From Streptomyces sp. B21-105 (GTDB lineage Bacteria; Actinomycetota; Actinomycetes; Streptomycetales; Streptomycetaceae): 64,000 nt of DNA. The notes under the pieces were generated by a model. The model was not told the origin of the DNA, did not search any database, and saw only the letters and a list, made by a program, of their open reading frames with translations. Below are positions 40,719-48,464 of this stretch, piece by piece. Positions within the stretch are counted from its first letter, which is position 1, and each line of letters opens with the position of its first letter. The stretch spans positions 1,736,001-1,800,000 of the forward strand of contig NZ_JARUMJ010000001.1 in assembly GCF_036898465.1 (NCBI RefSeq), in the 5' to 3' direction. A program made the position numbers and the translations under genes.

Positions 40719-41388
40719 GCCGTACCGCGCCGCGGTCATCCCGGCACGGGACCGCCATGACCTCCTCACGGACTGCCTGCACTCCGTCGTGGACCAGGTC
40801 GACCGGGTCATCGTCATCGACAACGGCTCCCACCCGCCCATCGACCCCGAACCGTGGCACGGCAAGATCGGCGTGGTGCGGGTACCGATGGACCCGCCCA
40901 ACATTTCGACACTGTGGAACGTCGGCATCGCCCTCGCCGACTCGCAGGCCCACTGCGCCGGCACCGACCAGTGGGACATCGCCGTCCTCAACTCCGACGT
41001 GGTCGTACCGCCCGGCTGGATCGACACCCTGTCGACGGCAATGCGCTCCACCACTGCAGTCCTCGCCTATCCCGACCAGCACGGCGGCCGGCAGCAGATT
41101 CTCCACACCCGGGCCGAGCCCATCGACCTCCGCCAACGCATCACCGGCTACGCCTACATGCTCCGCGGCGAAGCAGGGCTCCGGCTCGATGAGGATCTCG
41201 CATGGTGGTTCGGTGACGACAGCCTCGATTGGACCGCCCGCGAGGAAGGGGGAGCCCTCCTCGTGCCCGGGATCCCCGTCGAGCACCGCTGCCCCAACGT
41301 GTCGACGACCGAACGCCCCGAACTCGCCGCCCAGGCAGGCCGCGACCGGGAAACGTTCCGCACGAAGTGGGGACGGACCCCATGGTGA
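40711..41388 (+). CDS. GT2-type glycosyltransferase
   Basis: 225 residues from GTG 40711. GT-A fold elements: YRAAVIPARDRHDLLTDCLH at the start, VDRVIVIDNGSHPPID, TLWNVGIALADSQ, and an acidic LNSDVVVPPGW that takes the DxD position (metal and sugar-nucleotide binding). The C-terminal part has a hydrophobic GGALLVPG and ends without membrane segments, so it is cytoplasmic. First of a run of sugar-related genes between the terminase subunits. Acceptor unknown: phage proteins or DNA are both possible. Confidence 0.7.
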   Translation: MSEPYRAAVIPARDRHDLLTDCLHSVVDQVDRVIVIDNGSHPPIDPEPWHGKIGVVRVPMDPPNISTLWNVGIALADSQAHCAGTDQWDIAVLNSDVVVPPGWIDTLSTAMRSTTAVLAYPDQHGGRQQILHTRAEPIDLRQRITGYAYMLRGEAGLRLDEDLAWWFGDDSLDWTAREEGGALLVPGIPVEHRCPNVSTTERPELAAQAGRDRETFRTKWGRTPW

Positions 41389-41405
41389 GAGAGAGCAGGA
41401 GCAGC

Positions 41406-42221
41406 ATGCGCATCGCAGTCACCGGAGGCTCCGGCTTCCTCGGCCAGGCCACCATCCGAGCTGCTCAGCAGGCCGGGCATGAGGCGTGGTCGTTCGACCG
41501 CGCCCACGGCAACGACATCCTCGGCGACCTCACCGCGCTGAAGGGCGCGGACACCGTCGTCCACCTCGCCGGGATGCTCGGCACGTCCGAGTTGTTCGAC
41601 GCGCCGGAGTCCGCCGTTCACGCGAACGTGATCGGTGCCCTGCGGATCCTGCAGTGGTGCCGGGAGCATGACGCCGCGTATGTGGGCATCACGATGCCGC
41701 CCGTGTTCCCGTCGGTGTACACGGCGACGAAGGTGTGCGCCGACCGGCTGGCGACCGCCTGGCATGAGGCCTACGGGCTGCCTGTCTCCCACGTCCGCGC
41801 GTTCAACGCCTACGGCCCTGGCCAGAAATGGGGGCCAGGACATCCGCAAAAGATCCTGCCGACGTTTGCGCGCGCCGCGTGGGAAGGGCGGCCGCTCCCC
41901 GTGTGGGGCGACGGCGAGCAGACCATGGACCTTGTCCACACCGACGACGTGGCCCGCATGCTCATCGAAGCCACCGGCCATGGGGACGACGTGACGTTCG
42001 ACGCCGGCACCGGGCAGGCCGTCACCGTGAACGAGCTCGCCGAGTTCGTGCTCGAGCAGACCGGGTCGAAGGCCGGCGTGGAGCATTTGCCGATGCGGGC
42101 GGGGGAACGCCCGACGCGGATCGTCGCGGAGGGGGAGGGCTGGGATCGCCTTTCGTGGAAGCCGGGACACGATTGGGGGCGTGTGGCGGCGACGGTGGAG
42201 TGGTATCGGTCTCCGGCATGA
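41406..42221 (+). CDS. NAD-dependent sugar epimerase/dehydratase
   Basis: 271 residues from ATG 41406 (AGGAG upstream). Extended SDR fold: MRIAVTGGSGFLGQATIRAA is the NAD-binding Gly motif, VVHLAGMLG follows, and SVYTATKVCAD holds the catalytic Tyr-x3-Lys. RAFNAYGPGQKWGPGH and DLVHTDDVARML are typical of UDP-sugar epimerases. It is shorter than usual (~310), with compact C-terminal part. It would supply an activated sugar to the neighbouring transferases. Overlaps the next gene by four bases. Confidence 0.8.
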   Translation: MRIAVTGGSGFLGQATIRAAQQAGHEAWSFDRAHGNDILGDLTALKGADTVVHLAGMLGTSELFDAPESAVHANVIGALRILQWCREHDAAYVGITMPPVFPSVYTATKVCADRLATAWHEAYGLPVSHVRAFNAYGPGQKWGPGHPQKILPTFARAAWEGRPLPVWGDGEQTMDLVHTDDVARMLIEATGHGDDVTFDAGTGQAVTVNELAEFVLEQTGSKAGVEHLPMRAGERPTRIVAEGEGWDRLSWKPGHDWGRVAATVEWYRSPA

Positions 42222-42892
42222 GCGATGTGGCGATTGTCAGCGCGGTGTACGACTCCTACGACGACCTGAAGCCTGTGCTTCCGCAGGTGGAGGCCGGGGT
42301 GGACTGGGTGTTTGTGACGGACGATCCGGTGCTGGGTGCGAAGTCGTCGCATCTGGGCTGGCGGGTGGTGTTCGAGCCGCGTGAGGGGGTGCATCCGAAT
42401 CGTGCGGCGAAGCATCCGAAGTATGAGCCGTGGCGGTACACCGACGCGCCCGTCAGCGTGTGGGTGGATGCGTCGTTTCGGATCGTGTCCGATCGGTTCG
42501 CGGTCGAGGCGACGGCCGGGTTGACGGACGTGGAGCCGATCGCGCAGTTCGTGCATCCGTGGCGGGACTGCCTGTATGCGGAGGCGAAGGAGTCGGCGGG
42601 GCTGGCGAAGTACGCGGGCGAGCCTGTGCTGGAGCAGGCCGACCACTACAGCGAGATGGGGCACCCCGAGAACTGGGGGCTGTGGGCAACTGGCGTCATC
42701 GCGCGCCACCACACCGACGCCGTCCGCGAGCTGGGCGCGCGCTGGCTGCACGAGACCTACCAATGGTCGTTCCAGGACCAGATCTCGCAGCCGTACGCGC
42801 TGCGGGTGATGGGGCTGCGCCCGAGCGCGTTGCCTGGGAATCATCTGGCCACGCCGTGGCTGGCTTATGAAGGGAGCGCGAGGCACGGATGA
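42218..42892 (+). CDS. DUF616/TOD1-like glycosyltransferase-type protein
   Basis: 224 residues, ATGA-coupled. The sequence from SDVAIVSAVYDSYDDLKPVL through DWVFVTDDP, VHPNRAAKHPKYEPWRYTDA, SVWVDASFRI and IAQFVHPWRDCLYAEAKESA to SFQDQISQPYALR follows the pattern of the TOD1/MUCI70 (DUF616) glycosyltransferase-like domain, with WVDAS in place of DxD. Cytoplasmic; presumably transfers a sugar together with its neighbours. Confidence 0.7.
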   Translation: MSDVAIVSAVYDSYDDLKPVLPQVEAGVDWVFVTDDPVLGAKSSHLGWRVVFEPREGVHPNRAAKHPKYEPWRYTDAPVSVWVDASFRIVSDRFAVEATAGLTDVEPIAQFVHPWRDCLYAEAKESAGLAKYAGEPVLEQADHYSEMGHPENWGLWATGVIARHHTDAVRELGARWLHETYQWSFQDQISQPYALRVMGLRPSALPGNHLATPWLAYEGSARHG

Positions 42893-43161
42893 ATCAGATA
42901 CCGAGCGTGGGCAGGATCGTCCACTACGTCAGCTACGGCACCCCGGGCGGCGAGTACACGTCGAAGTGCCGGGCCGCAATCGTCGCGGACGTCTACAGCC
43001 TCGACAACCCGCACCCCGACCCCGAGGTGCACGCGGAGGCCGAGGGCGCCGAGTGGGTGGCCCTCGTAGTCCTCAACCCAAGTGGCATGTTCTTCAACGA
43101 CGCGTGCCACGACGAGCTGCGCAAGCAGGGCGGCACGTGGCACTGGCCGGAGCGTGTGTGA
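42889..43161 (+). CDS. Small phage protein of unknown function
   Basis: 90 residues, ATGA-coupled. Beta-rich: VGRIVHYVSYGTPGGEYTSK, RAAIVADVYSLD, WVALVVLNPSGMFFND, ending GGTWHWPERV. This compact pattern occurs widely in actinophages, often near structural genes; unassigned. Stop overlaps the next ATG by one base. Confidence 0.6.
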   Translation: MNQIPSVGRIVHYVSYGTPGGEYTSKCRAAIVADVYSLDNPHPDPEVHAEAEGAEWVALVVLNPSGMFFNDACHDELRKQGGTWHWPERV

Positions 43162-43604
43162 TGACGAGCATCGAAATCGGCGGCGGCACCCTCGTCCAAC
43201 CCGGCTGGATCAACCTCGACTCCCGCAACGGCGTGGGCGAGTGGGCGCGCATGGCGCAGGACACCCCCTGGCCGACCGGCGACAACAGCGTGGACGCCCT
43301 CCGCGCCTCGCATGTGATGGAGCACATCCCGGCTGGGCAGGAACGCATCGACGTCATGAACGAAGCCCACCGCGTACTCCGGCCGGGCGGCGTGTTCGAG
43401 GTGATCGTGCCCATCCTCAACAACCCGCTCACCTGGCATGCCATCGCCGACCCGACGCACGTGTCGTTCTGGGTGCTGGAGTCGTTCCACTACTTCGACG
43501 GCCACTTCGCGGCGAACGCCGACTACGGGATCCGGCTGTGGAACACGCTGGAACTGGAGGTCCGGGGCGGCTTCGAATGCCACTGGAAGGGGACGCCGCG
43601 ATGA
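43161..43604 (+). CDS. SAM-dependent methyltransferase
   Basis: 147 residues. Class I methyltransferase features: SIEIGGGTLVQPGWINLDSR (motif I and acidic II), DALRASHVMEHIPA (IV-like), and EAHRVLRPGGVFEVIVPIL (V/VI). It is shorter than full enzymes and has a reduced cap. In sugar clusters such enzymes methylate sugars; substrate here is inferred from its neighbours. Coupled to the next gene by four bases. Confidence 0.7.
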   Translation: MTSIEIGGGTLVQPGWINLDSRNGVGEWARMAQDTPWPTGDNSVDALRASHVMEHIPAGQERIDVMNEAHRVLRPGGVFEVIVPILNNPLTWHAIADPTHVSFWVLESFHYFDGHFAANADYGIRLWNTLELEVRGGFECHWKGTPR

Positions 43605-44191
43605 CCGCGATCGACTACGACCTTGAGTTCCTGGAGGACGGGCGCACCATCGAGGTGATCTCGATTGGCATGGTGTGTGACGACGGCCGCGAGTACTACG
43701 CCGTCAACTCCGAGGCGCCCTGGGAGAAGATCCGCGAGAACGACTGGCTGATCCGCAACGTGCTGCCGTCACTGCCAATCACGGGGCGCACGTCGCTGGA
43801 CGGCTACCTTGCGATCCCAGCGAACAGCTACCCCAAGAGCTCCATGAGCCTGGTCGGCGCGGACCTCACGGACGCCCGGGTGAAACCGCACTGGGTCATC
43901 GCCAACGAGGTCCGCGACTTCCTGCAGGCCACACCCGACGTGGAGCTGTGGGCGAACTATGGTGCCTACGACCACGTGGCCCTCGCCCAACTGTGGGGCC
44001 CCATGGTCAGACTCCCCGAGGGCGTTCCCATGTTCACTCACGACATCCAGCAGGAGCGCACCCGGCTCGGCATACACGAAGACGACCTGCCCAAGCAGGA
44101 GGGCGGCGAGCACAACGCGCTCGCCGACGCCCGCCACAACCAGACCGTCCGGCGCTGGCTGTCCACGCAGGCGTGGCGAGGGGCTTCGTGA
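43601..44191 (+). CDS. Rv2179c-like 3'-5' exoribonuclease
   Basis: 196 residues, ATGA-coupled. DEDD-type motifs: YDLEFLEDGRTIEVISIGMV (Exo I with D-x-E), LWANYGAYDHVALAQLW (Exo II), and EHNALADARHNQTVRRW (Exo III with histidine). This closely follows the Rv2179c family of small exoribonucleases. In phages it might degrade RNA or repair 3' ends. It is the odd member of the sugar island. Confidence 0.75.
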   Translation: MTAIDYDLEFLEDGRTIEVISIGMVCDDGREYYAVNSEAPWEKIRENDWLIRNVLPSLPITGRTSLDGYLAIPANSYPKSSMSLVGADLTDARVKPHWVIANEVRDFLQATPDVELWANYGAYDHVALAQLWGPMVRLPEGVPMFTHDIQQERTRLGIHEDDLPKQEGGEHNALADARHNQTVRRWLSTQAWRGAS

Positions 44192-44796
44192 CGAGACCGG
44201 GCGTCACCGTCGTTACACCGTTCCACGCCCAGCGGCGCACCAACGGCATGCTCGAACGCGCCGCCGCGTCCGTCCGCGCCCAGACCATCCCCGTCGAGCA
44301 CATCTGCGCCGAGGACATCCACCACCTCGGCGCAGCCATCACCCGAACCCACGGCCTCGCGCTGGTGGAGACGGAGTGGACAGCGTTCCTCGACTCCGAC
44401 GACGAGATGGACCCCGACCACATCGAACAGCTCCTCGCCTGCGCGAAGGACACCCAGGCCGACTACGTGTACCCGTGGTTCCGCGTCGTCGGCGGCAGCG
44501 ACCCGTTCCCCATGTTCTACGGGAAGCCCTTCGAACCGGCCGCCCCCAACTCGACGACGATCACGATTCTCGTGCGCACCGAACTCGCCCAACAGGTCGG
44601 CTTCCACCCCGACCCCAACGTGCAGGTCGGCGGCGAGGACTACCAGTTCACCCTCAGCTGCATCGCCGCCGGAGCACACATCGTCCACCTGCCCCGCCGC
44701 TCTTGGACGTGGCATCACCACGGCGGCGGAAACACCAGCGGCCGACCCGACCGAGGAGACGCCCGACCCGGAAGCCGCCGCCCCCGCCACCGGTGA
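44188..44796 (+). CDS. GT2 family glycosyltransferase
   Basis: 202 residues from GTG 44188. Classical GT2: GVTVVTPFHAQRRTNGMLER, AAASVRAQTIPVEHICAED, and WTAFLDSDDEMDPDHIEQLL with the DxD, then a QVGGEDYQFTLSCIAAG acceptor-loop motif. Ends with WTWHHHGGGN and a basic tail. Acts in the cytoplasm; third transferase of the island, ten bases before the terminase gene. Confidence 0.75.
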   Translation: MTRPGVTVVTPFHAQRRTNGMLERAAASVRAQTIPVEHICAEDIHHLGAAITRTHGLALVETEWTAFLDSDDEMDPDHIEQLLACAKDTQADYVYPWFRVVGGSDPFPMFYGKPFEPAAPNSTTITILVRTELAQQVGFHPDPNVQVGGEDYQFTLSCIAAGAHIVHLPRRSWTWHHHGGGNTSGRPDRGDARPGSRRPRHR

Positions 44797-44806
44797 CAAT
44801 CCGGTC

Positions 44807-47011
44807 ATGACCACCGAGGACCGGGCCCAGGTAGCGCAACGCGCCGCCGCCCTCCTCGCTGCCCAGATGAAACCGCGCTGGCAGCCCCAGCCCCACCAAA
44901 TCCCACCCGCCGGGAACTGGACGGGCTGGCTCCTGATGGCCGGCCGCGGTGCCGGCAAGTCGAAGGCGTGCGCGGAGTACGTCCGCCAGCACGTCGCCGG
45001 CCCTCCCTGCCTGCCCGGGGCCGTGCCGCACTGGATCGCGATTGTTGCCCCCACCTTGGGTGACGGCGTCACGTCCATGTACGAAGGCCCTGGGGGTATC
45101 CGCAACGCCGACCCCGGCGCGCGTCTCGTCCAGGCCCCCGGCGGAACCGTCATTCGCTGGCCCAACGGATCGCAGGCGAAACTGTTCGGATCGCACACCC
45201 CGGAGGACGTGGAACGGCTCCGTGCTGGTGGCAACTCCTGCGTCCGCGAAGGCACGCTCGTGCGCACAGAGGACGGCCCACGCCCCATCGAAGACATTCG
45301 GCCGGGAGACCGAGTCTGGACGCGCAACGGACTACGGCGCGTGCTGCGTGTCTGGGACAACGGCGTGAAGCCGGTACGGAGGTATGAGCACCAGGCCGGG
45401 CATGTCTGGCTCACTCCGGACCATGAGGTATGGACCACAAACGGGTGGAAACAAGTCTCGCTCGTCCAAACGAACGATACAGTTTTCACATGGGAAAGCA
45501 CGGAGCGTCCGTCCAGTACGCAGGGGTCAACTGGCATCCAAGGAAGGACGGTTACTACCAGAACACGCACCGAGGATTGCTGCACCGGTACGTGTGGGCC
45601 GAAGCCCACGGAACCATCCCGAAGGGGATGCACGTGCACCACAAGAACCACACCAAGTCGGACAACCGGCTGGAGAACCTCGTGCTCCTCCGTGTCGGAG
45701 AGCACTGGGCCGAGCACGACCATGAGCGCGGCGGCTCGAACTGGCACAGCAAAGGCGGCGAGGGGTCGTGGCGCACCGCCGAGTACCGGGAGTACACCTG
45801 CCAGGAGTGCGGAGAGCCCTTCGAGTCACGGACCAGGGCCGTCGTGCCGAAGTGGTGCTCAGACCGATGCCGCAGCGTCGTCACCAGCGCTCGCGCACGA
45901 GAGGAACGGGTGTGCTGCGTGTGCGGCTCACGGTTCTCCTGCGTCAAGTACCAACCGACCCGCACCTGTTCGCGCCGGTGTACTGCGACCTACGCCTACA
46001 CCCGACGTGGCCAGGGTGTATGACCTGACAGTTGAGCACGATCACGAGTTCTTCGCGGGCGACCTCCTCGTCGCGAACTGCCTCGCAGTCCTCGAAGAGT
46101 TCGCCACCTGGCGGTACATGGAGCAGACCTACGACCAGCTCCGCTTCGGTCTCCGCTCCGGTCCGCGCCCGCACTGGATTGCGGCGACCACACCGAAGCC
46201 GCGCCCGCTGCTGAAACGGATGCTGTCCGGCGAGATAGCCGGGGTCGTCCACACGCACGCCACGATGTACGACAACCCGCACCTCGAGCAGACCGTGAAG
46301 GATGCTCTGGAGGACACCTACGCGGGCACGGACATCGGCGCGCAGGAACTCCACGGCCGTCTGATCGACGAGGTCGCCGAAGCGCTGTGGACGCGCGCCA
46401 CAATCGAGGCGACCCGGGTACGCGCCGACGAGGTCCCCGACCTCACCCGGATCTCGGTCGGCGTGGACCCGTCCGGTGGTGCCGGCGAGCAGGGCATCGT
46501 CGTCGTCGGGAAGTCCGGGCTCGTCCTCCCCGGCGACGGCGGCCGGCCGCAACACCACGGGTACGTCCTGGACGACCGGTCGTGCAAGCTGTCGCCGGAT
46601 CAGTGGGGGCGGCGGGCGGTACAGGCGGCCATCGACTGGGAAGCCGATGAGATCGTGGCCGAGACGAACTACGGCGGGGCGATGTGTGTGGCCACGCTCC
46701 GCACAGCGGCCGAGGCGCTGGGGGTGGACATCCCGATTCGCACGGTGACCGCGACGCGAGGTAAGACGGTGCGGGCGCAACCGGTAGCCGCGCTGGCATC
46801 TCAGGGCCGCTGGCACATGGCCGGGGTGTTCCCCGAGCTGGAGGACCAGTTGGCGACCTGGTACTCGGAGTTGGGCTGGTCACCGGACCGGTTGGACGCG
46901 ATGGTGTGGCCGGCCTGGCAGATGAAGTTGGTGGGTACGGCGGCGCGCGGGCAGGGCAGTCTGGGTGGGGATCTGGCCAGAAAGCAGATCGTCAGCGGGC
47001 GGCTACGGTGA
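44807..47011 (+). CDS. Terminase large subunit containing an intein
   Basis: 734 codons from ATG 44807; after removal of a 280-residue intein (codons 145-424) the mature protein is 454 residues, normal for the family. ATPase: Walker A WLLMAGRGAGKS (residues ~41-52), IVAPTLGDG, and after the splice point CLAVLEEFATWR, the Walker B/catalytic glutamate region. Nuclease (RNase H-like): SVGVDPSGGAG, DEIVAETNYGG and DRLDAMVW with the metal-binding acids. The intein interrupts directly before the Walker B strand (AGGNS|C), so packaging depends on splicing. The central stretch of this frame is a shadow of a nested HNH gene. Confidence 0.9.
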   Translation: MTTEDRAQVAQRAAALLAAQMKPRWQPQPHQIPPAGNWTGWLLMAGRGAGKSKACAEYVRQHVAGPPCLPGAVPHWIAIVAPTLGDGVTSMYEGPGGIRNADPGARLVQAPGGTVIRWPNGSQAKLFGSHTPEDVERLRAGGNSCVREGTLVRTEDGPRPIEDIRPGDRVWTRNGLRRVLRVWDNGVKPVRRYEHQAGHVWLTPDHEVWTTNGWKQVSLVQTNDTVFTWESTERPSSTQGSTGIQGRTVTTRTRTEDCCTGTCGPKPTEPSRRGCTCTTRTTPSRTTGWRTSCSSVSESTGPSTTMSAAARTGTAKAARGRGAPPSTGSTPARSAESPSSHGPGPSCRSGAQTDAAASSPALAHERNGCAACAAHGSPASSTNRPAPVRAGVLRPTPTPDVARVYDLTVEHDHEFFAGDLLVANCLAVLEEFATWRYMEQTYDQLRFGLRSGPRPHWIAATTPKPRPLLKRMLSGEIAGVVHTHATMYDNPHLEQTVKDALEDTYAGTDIGAQELHGRLIDEVAEALWTRATIEATRVRADEVPDLTRISVGVDPSGGAGEQGIVVVGKSGLVLPGDGGRPQHHGYVLDDRSCKLSPDQWGRRAVQAAIDWEADEIVAETNYGGAMCVATLRTAAEALGVDIPIRTVTATRGKTVRAQPVAALASQGRWHMAGVFPELEDQLATWYSELGWSPDRLDAMVWPAWQMKLVGTAARGQGSLGGDLARKQIVSGRLR
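45239..46078 (+). other. Intein coding region in the terminase gene
   Basis: Starts with Cys145 (TGC 45239): CVREGTLVRTEDGPRPIEDI is block A, and GHVWLTPDHEVWT has the block B T-x-x-H. It ends RVYDLTVEHDHEFFAGDLLV-AN followed by the +1 Cys (46079): blocks F and G, with the usual penultimate His replaced by Ala. The ~175 residues between (TERPSSTQGSTGIQG onward, then repeated Thr/Arg/Ser) look like non-coding shadow, while another frame there encodes an HNH nuclease. Confidence 0.85.
45490..46023 (+). CDS. HNH homing endonuclease nested out of frame inside the intein
   Basis: 177 residues in the frame one base before that of the terminase. From MGKHGASVQYAGVNW and GYYQNTHRGLLHRYVW it continues to GMHVHHKNHTKSDNRLENLV, a clear HNH core, then zinc motifs CQECGEPF/CSDRC and CCVCGSRF/CSRRC. 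Codon third positions are almost all G or C in this frame. It stops at TGA 46021-46023, within the codons for intein block F. No strong ribosome site precedes ATG 45490 (an ATG at 45430 is also in frame), so translation could be weak, or reached by a -1 frameshift at GTTTTC just upstream. Confidence 0.8.
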   Translation: MGKHGASVQYAGVNWHPRKDGYYQNTHRGLLHRYVWAEAHGTIPKGMHVHHKNHTKSDNRLENLVLLRVGEHWAEHDHERGGSNWHSKGGEGSWRTAEYREYTCQECGEPFESRTRAVVPKWCSDRCRSVVTSARAREERVCCVCGSRFSCVKYQPTRTCSRRCTATYAYTRRGQGV

Positions 47012-47016
47012 CGGGC

Positions 47017-47694
47017 ATGCGCGGAGTCGTCATCAGCTACGTCCATCCCGGGTGGGTGCAGCACACGTTTATGCAGTCGCTGCTTCTCGCCATAAGTCAC
47101 GATCGTCAATCCGAGTCGCCGATGGTAGTCGGGGTGATGCCGGTGAGGTATCGGCCCGTGGGGATCGCTCACGTCCGTAATCAGGCCGTGGACGAGTTCC
47201 TTGCAGGCGACGGTGAGTGGTTGTGGCTGGTGGACACGGATATGGGGTTTCGCGCGGACGCGCTGCACGCGCTGCTGGCTTCTGCGGATCCCGTAGCACG
47301 CCCGGTGGTTGGCGCACTGTGCTACGGCGTCATGGAGGAGGAGCCGGACGGCTTGGGCGGCATGGTGACGCGGGTGTTCCCGACGCTGTACGGGTGGGCT
47401 GAGGACGCGAAAGTGTTCACGGAGTGGGATGGGCCGGTTCCGTCCGGGCTGGTGCGTGTGGCGGGGACGGGTGCGGCGTGTCTGTTGGTGCACCGGTCGG
47501 TGCTGGAACGCGTCGGTGATGGGGCGTGGTTTGATCCGATCATGGACGGCACGGGTGGCTTGGTGGGGGAAGATCTGTCGTTTTGTTGGCGGCTGATGTG
47601 TGCCGGTGTTCCTGTGCACGTCGACGCTGCTGTTCCAACTAACCATCAGAAGCATTTGTGGATCAATGGGAGTCTTCATGGCACTGCCGGGTAG
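47017..47694 (+). CDS. GT-A fold glycosyltransferase-like protein
   Basis: 225 residues from ATG 47017 (GTG 47008 possible). Begins RGVVISYVHPGWVQHTFMQS; the central VRNQAVDEFLAGDGEWLWLV then DTDMGF gives the DxD-like motif, followed by ALHALLASADP. RVAGTGAACLLVHRSVLERV and GLVGEDLSFCWRLMCAGVPV fit the acceptor and end regions of GT2 enzymes. Found after terminase genes in several phages. Fourth transferase of this genome; substrate unknown. Confidence 0.7.
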   Translation: MRGVVISYVHPGWVQHTFMQSLLLAISHDRQSESPMVVGVMPVRYRPVGIAHVRNQAVDEFLAGDGEWLWLVDTDMGFRADALHALLASADPVARPVVGALCYGVMEEEPDGLGGMVTRVFPTLYGWAEDAKVFTEWDGPVPSGLVRVAGTGAACLLVHRSVLERVGDGAWFDPIMDGTGGLVGEDLSFCWRLMCAGVPVHVDAAVPTNHQKHLWINGSLHGTAG

Positions 47695-47824
47695 CGGCTA
47701 CAACCCTCACCGCGTCGACTACTTCATCAGCAGCGATGTCGGGTTGGCGTACAACGGTGGGACCGCGTACACGGTGATCGTGAACAAGTCGTTTGCGGGC
47801 GATACGACACCGACGAGTGTGTGA
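47678..47824 (+). CDS. Small protein overlapping the transferase gene end
   Basis: 48 residues from ATG 47678, with GGGAG five bases upstream and a 17-base overlap with the preceding gene. Begins ALPGSGYNPHRVDYFISSDV and ends in a beta-like TAYTVIVNKSFAG. Coupled to the next gene. Function unknown. Confidence 0.5.
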   Translation: MALPGSGYNPHRVDYFISSDVGLAYNGGTAYTVIVNKSFAGDTTPTSV

Positions 47825-48276
47825 TGGATCTGTGGCTGCTGTTGCTCGTGATGTCGCTCGCCACGTATCGGGGTACGAAGCTGGTGGTGGAGGACACGTT
47901 CCCGCCGGTGTTGTGGCTGCGTGACCGGCTTGCCGGGGGGTGGCGGCCGCTCACCGAGAAGGAGCGGTCGAAGCTGACCGTCGAGAGCCCCAACCAGTGG
48001 ATGTCAGTGGTCCGCGAACCTCGGGTGCCCAATCCGGCTGTCGCCGACTGGCATGTGCAGGAGATCGACGGCGAGGAGCAGCGGTGGGTGCAGCGGTGGA
48101 GGCGTTCGCCGTTCTGGCTGGCTGAGTTGATCTCCTGCCCTTGGTGTGCGTCCGGCTGGGTCGCGCTCGTGGTGACGGCGGGGACGTGGGCGGTGGTGGG
48201 TCTGCCGGTGCCGCTGTTGGTGTGGCTGGCGGTGTGGGGTGCGGGTGCGCTACTGGCGGCTCAAGACTGGGCGTGA
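47824..48276 (+). CDS. DUF1360-like membrane protein
   Basis: 150 residues from ATG 47824 (one-base overlap with previous stop). An N-terminal hydrophobic start (DLWLLLLVMSLATYRGTKLV) with a conserved Arg, then EDTFPPVLWLRDRLAG, a CPWCASGWVALVV core and two C-terminal membrane segments match DUF1360. Such proteins recur between terminase and portal genes of actinophages; function unknown. Confidence 0.65.
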   Translation: MDLWLLLLVMSLATYRGTKLVVEDTFPPVLWLRDRLAGGWRPLTEKERSKLTVESPNQWMSVVREPRVPNPAVADWHVQEIDGEEQRWVQRWRRSPFWLAELISCPWCASGWVALVVTAGTWAVVGLPVPLLVWLAVWGAGALLAAQDWA

Positions 48277-48348
48277 TGCCGGAACGCGGGTGCCACGTGA
48301 GGCCGTAGCATCGGTGGTGTAGGAGCCGGGCTCTTCCGGGTTCGGGTG

Positions 48349-48403
48349 ATGGGTGGTTGCTGGGGGCCGTCTGCGGCGGGTGTCGCGGGCGGCCCTCACC
48401 CAT
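48349..48403 (+). terminator. Hairpin before the portal promoter
   Basis: ATGGGTG (48349-48355) pairs with CACCCAT (48397-48403), and inside it GGGCCG (48364-48369) pairs with CGGCCC (48390-48395). It ends three bases before the late promoter motif, so it may stop read-through from the terminase operon. Confidence 0.5.
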
Positions 48404-48406
48404 GCC

Positions 48407-48435
48407 GGAATGATCTTCCCTGGGCTGCGCCTACC
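48407..48435 (+). promoter_or_regulatory. Late-type promoter motif 3, portal operon
   Basis: GGAATG (48407-48412), 17 bases starting ATCTTCC, CCTACC (48430-48435). The portal ATG (48465) follows 29 bases later with a proper AGCAGGGAG ribosome site. Confidence 0.7.
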
Positions 48436-48464
48436 CTCCCGTCGCAGACCGCGAGCAGGGAGAA

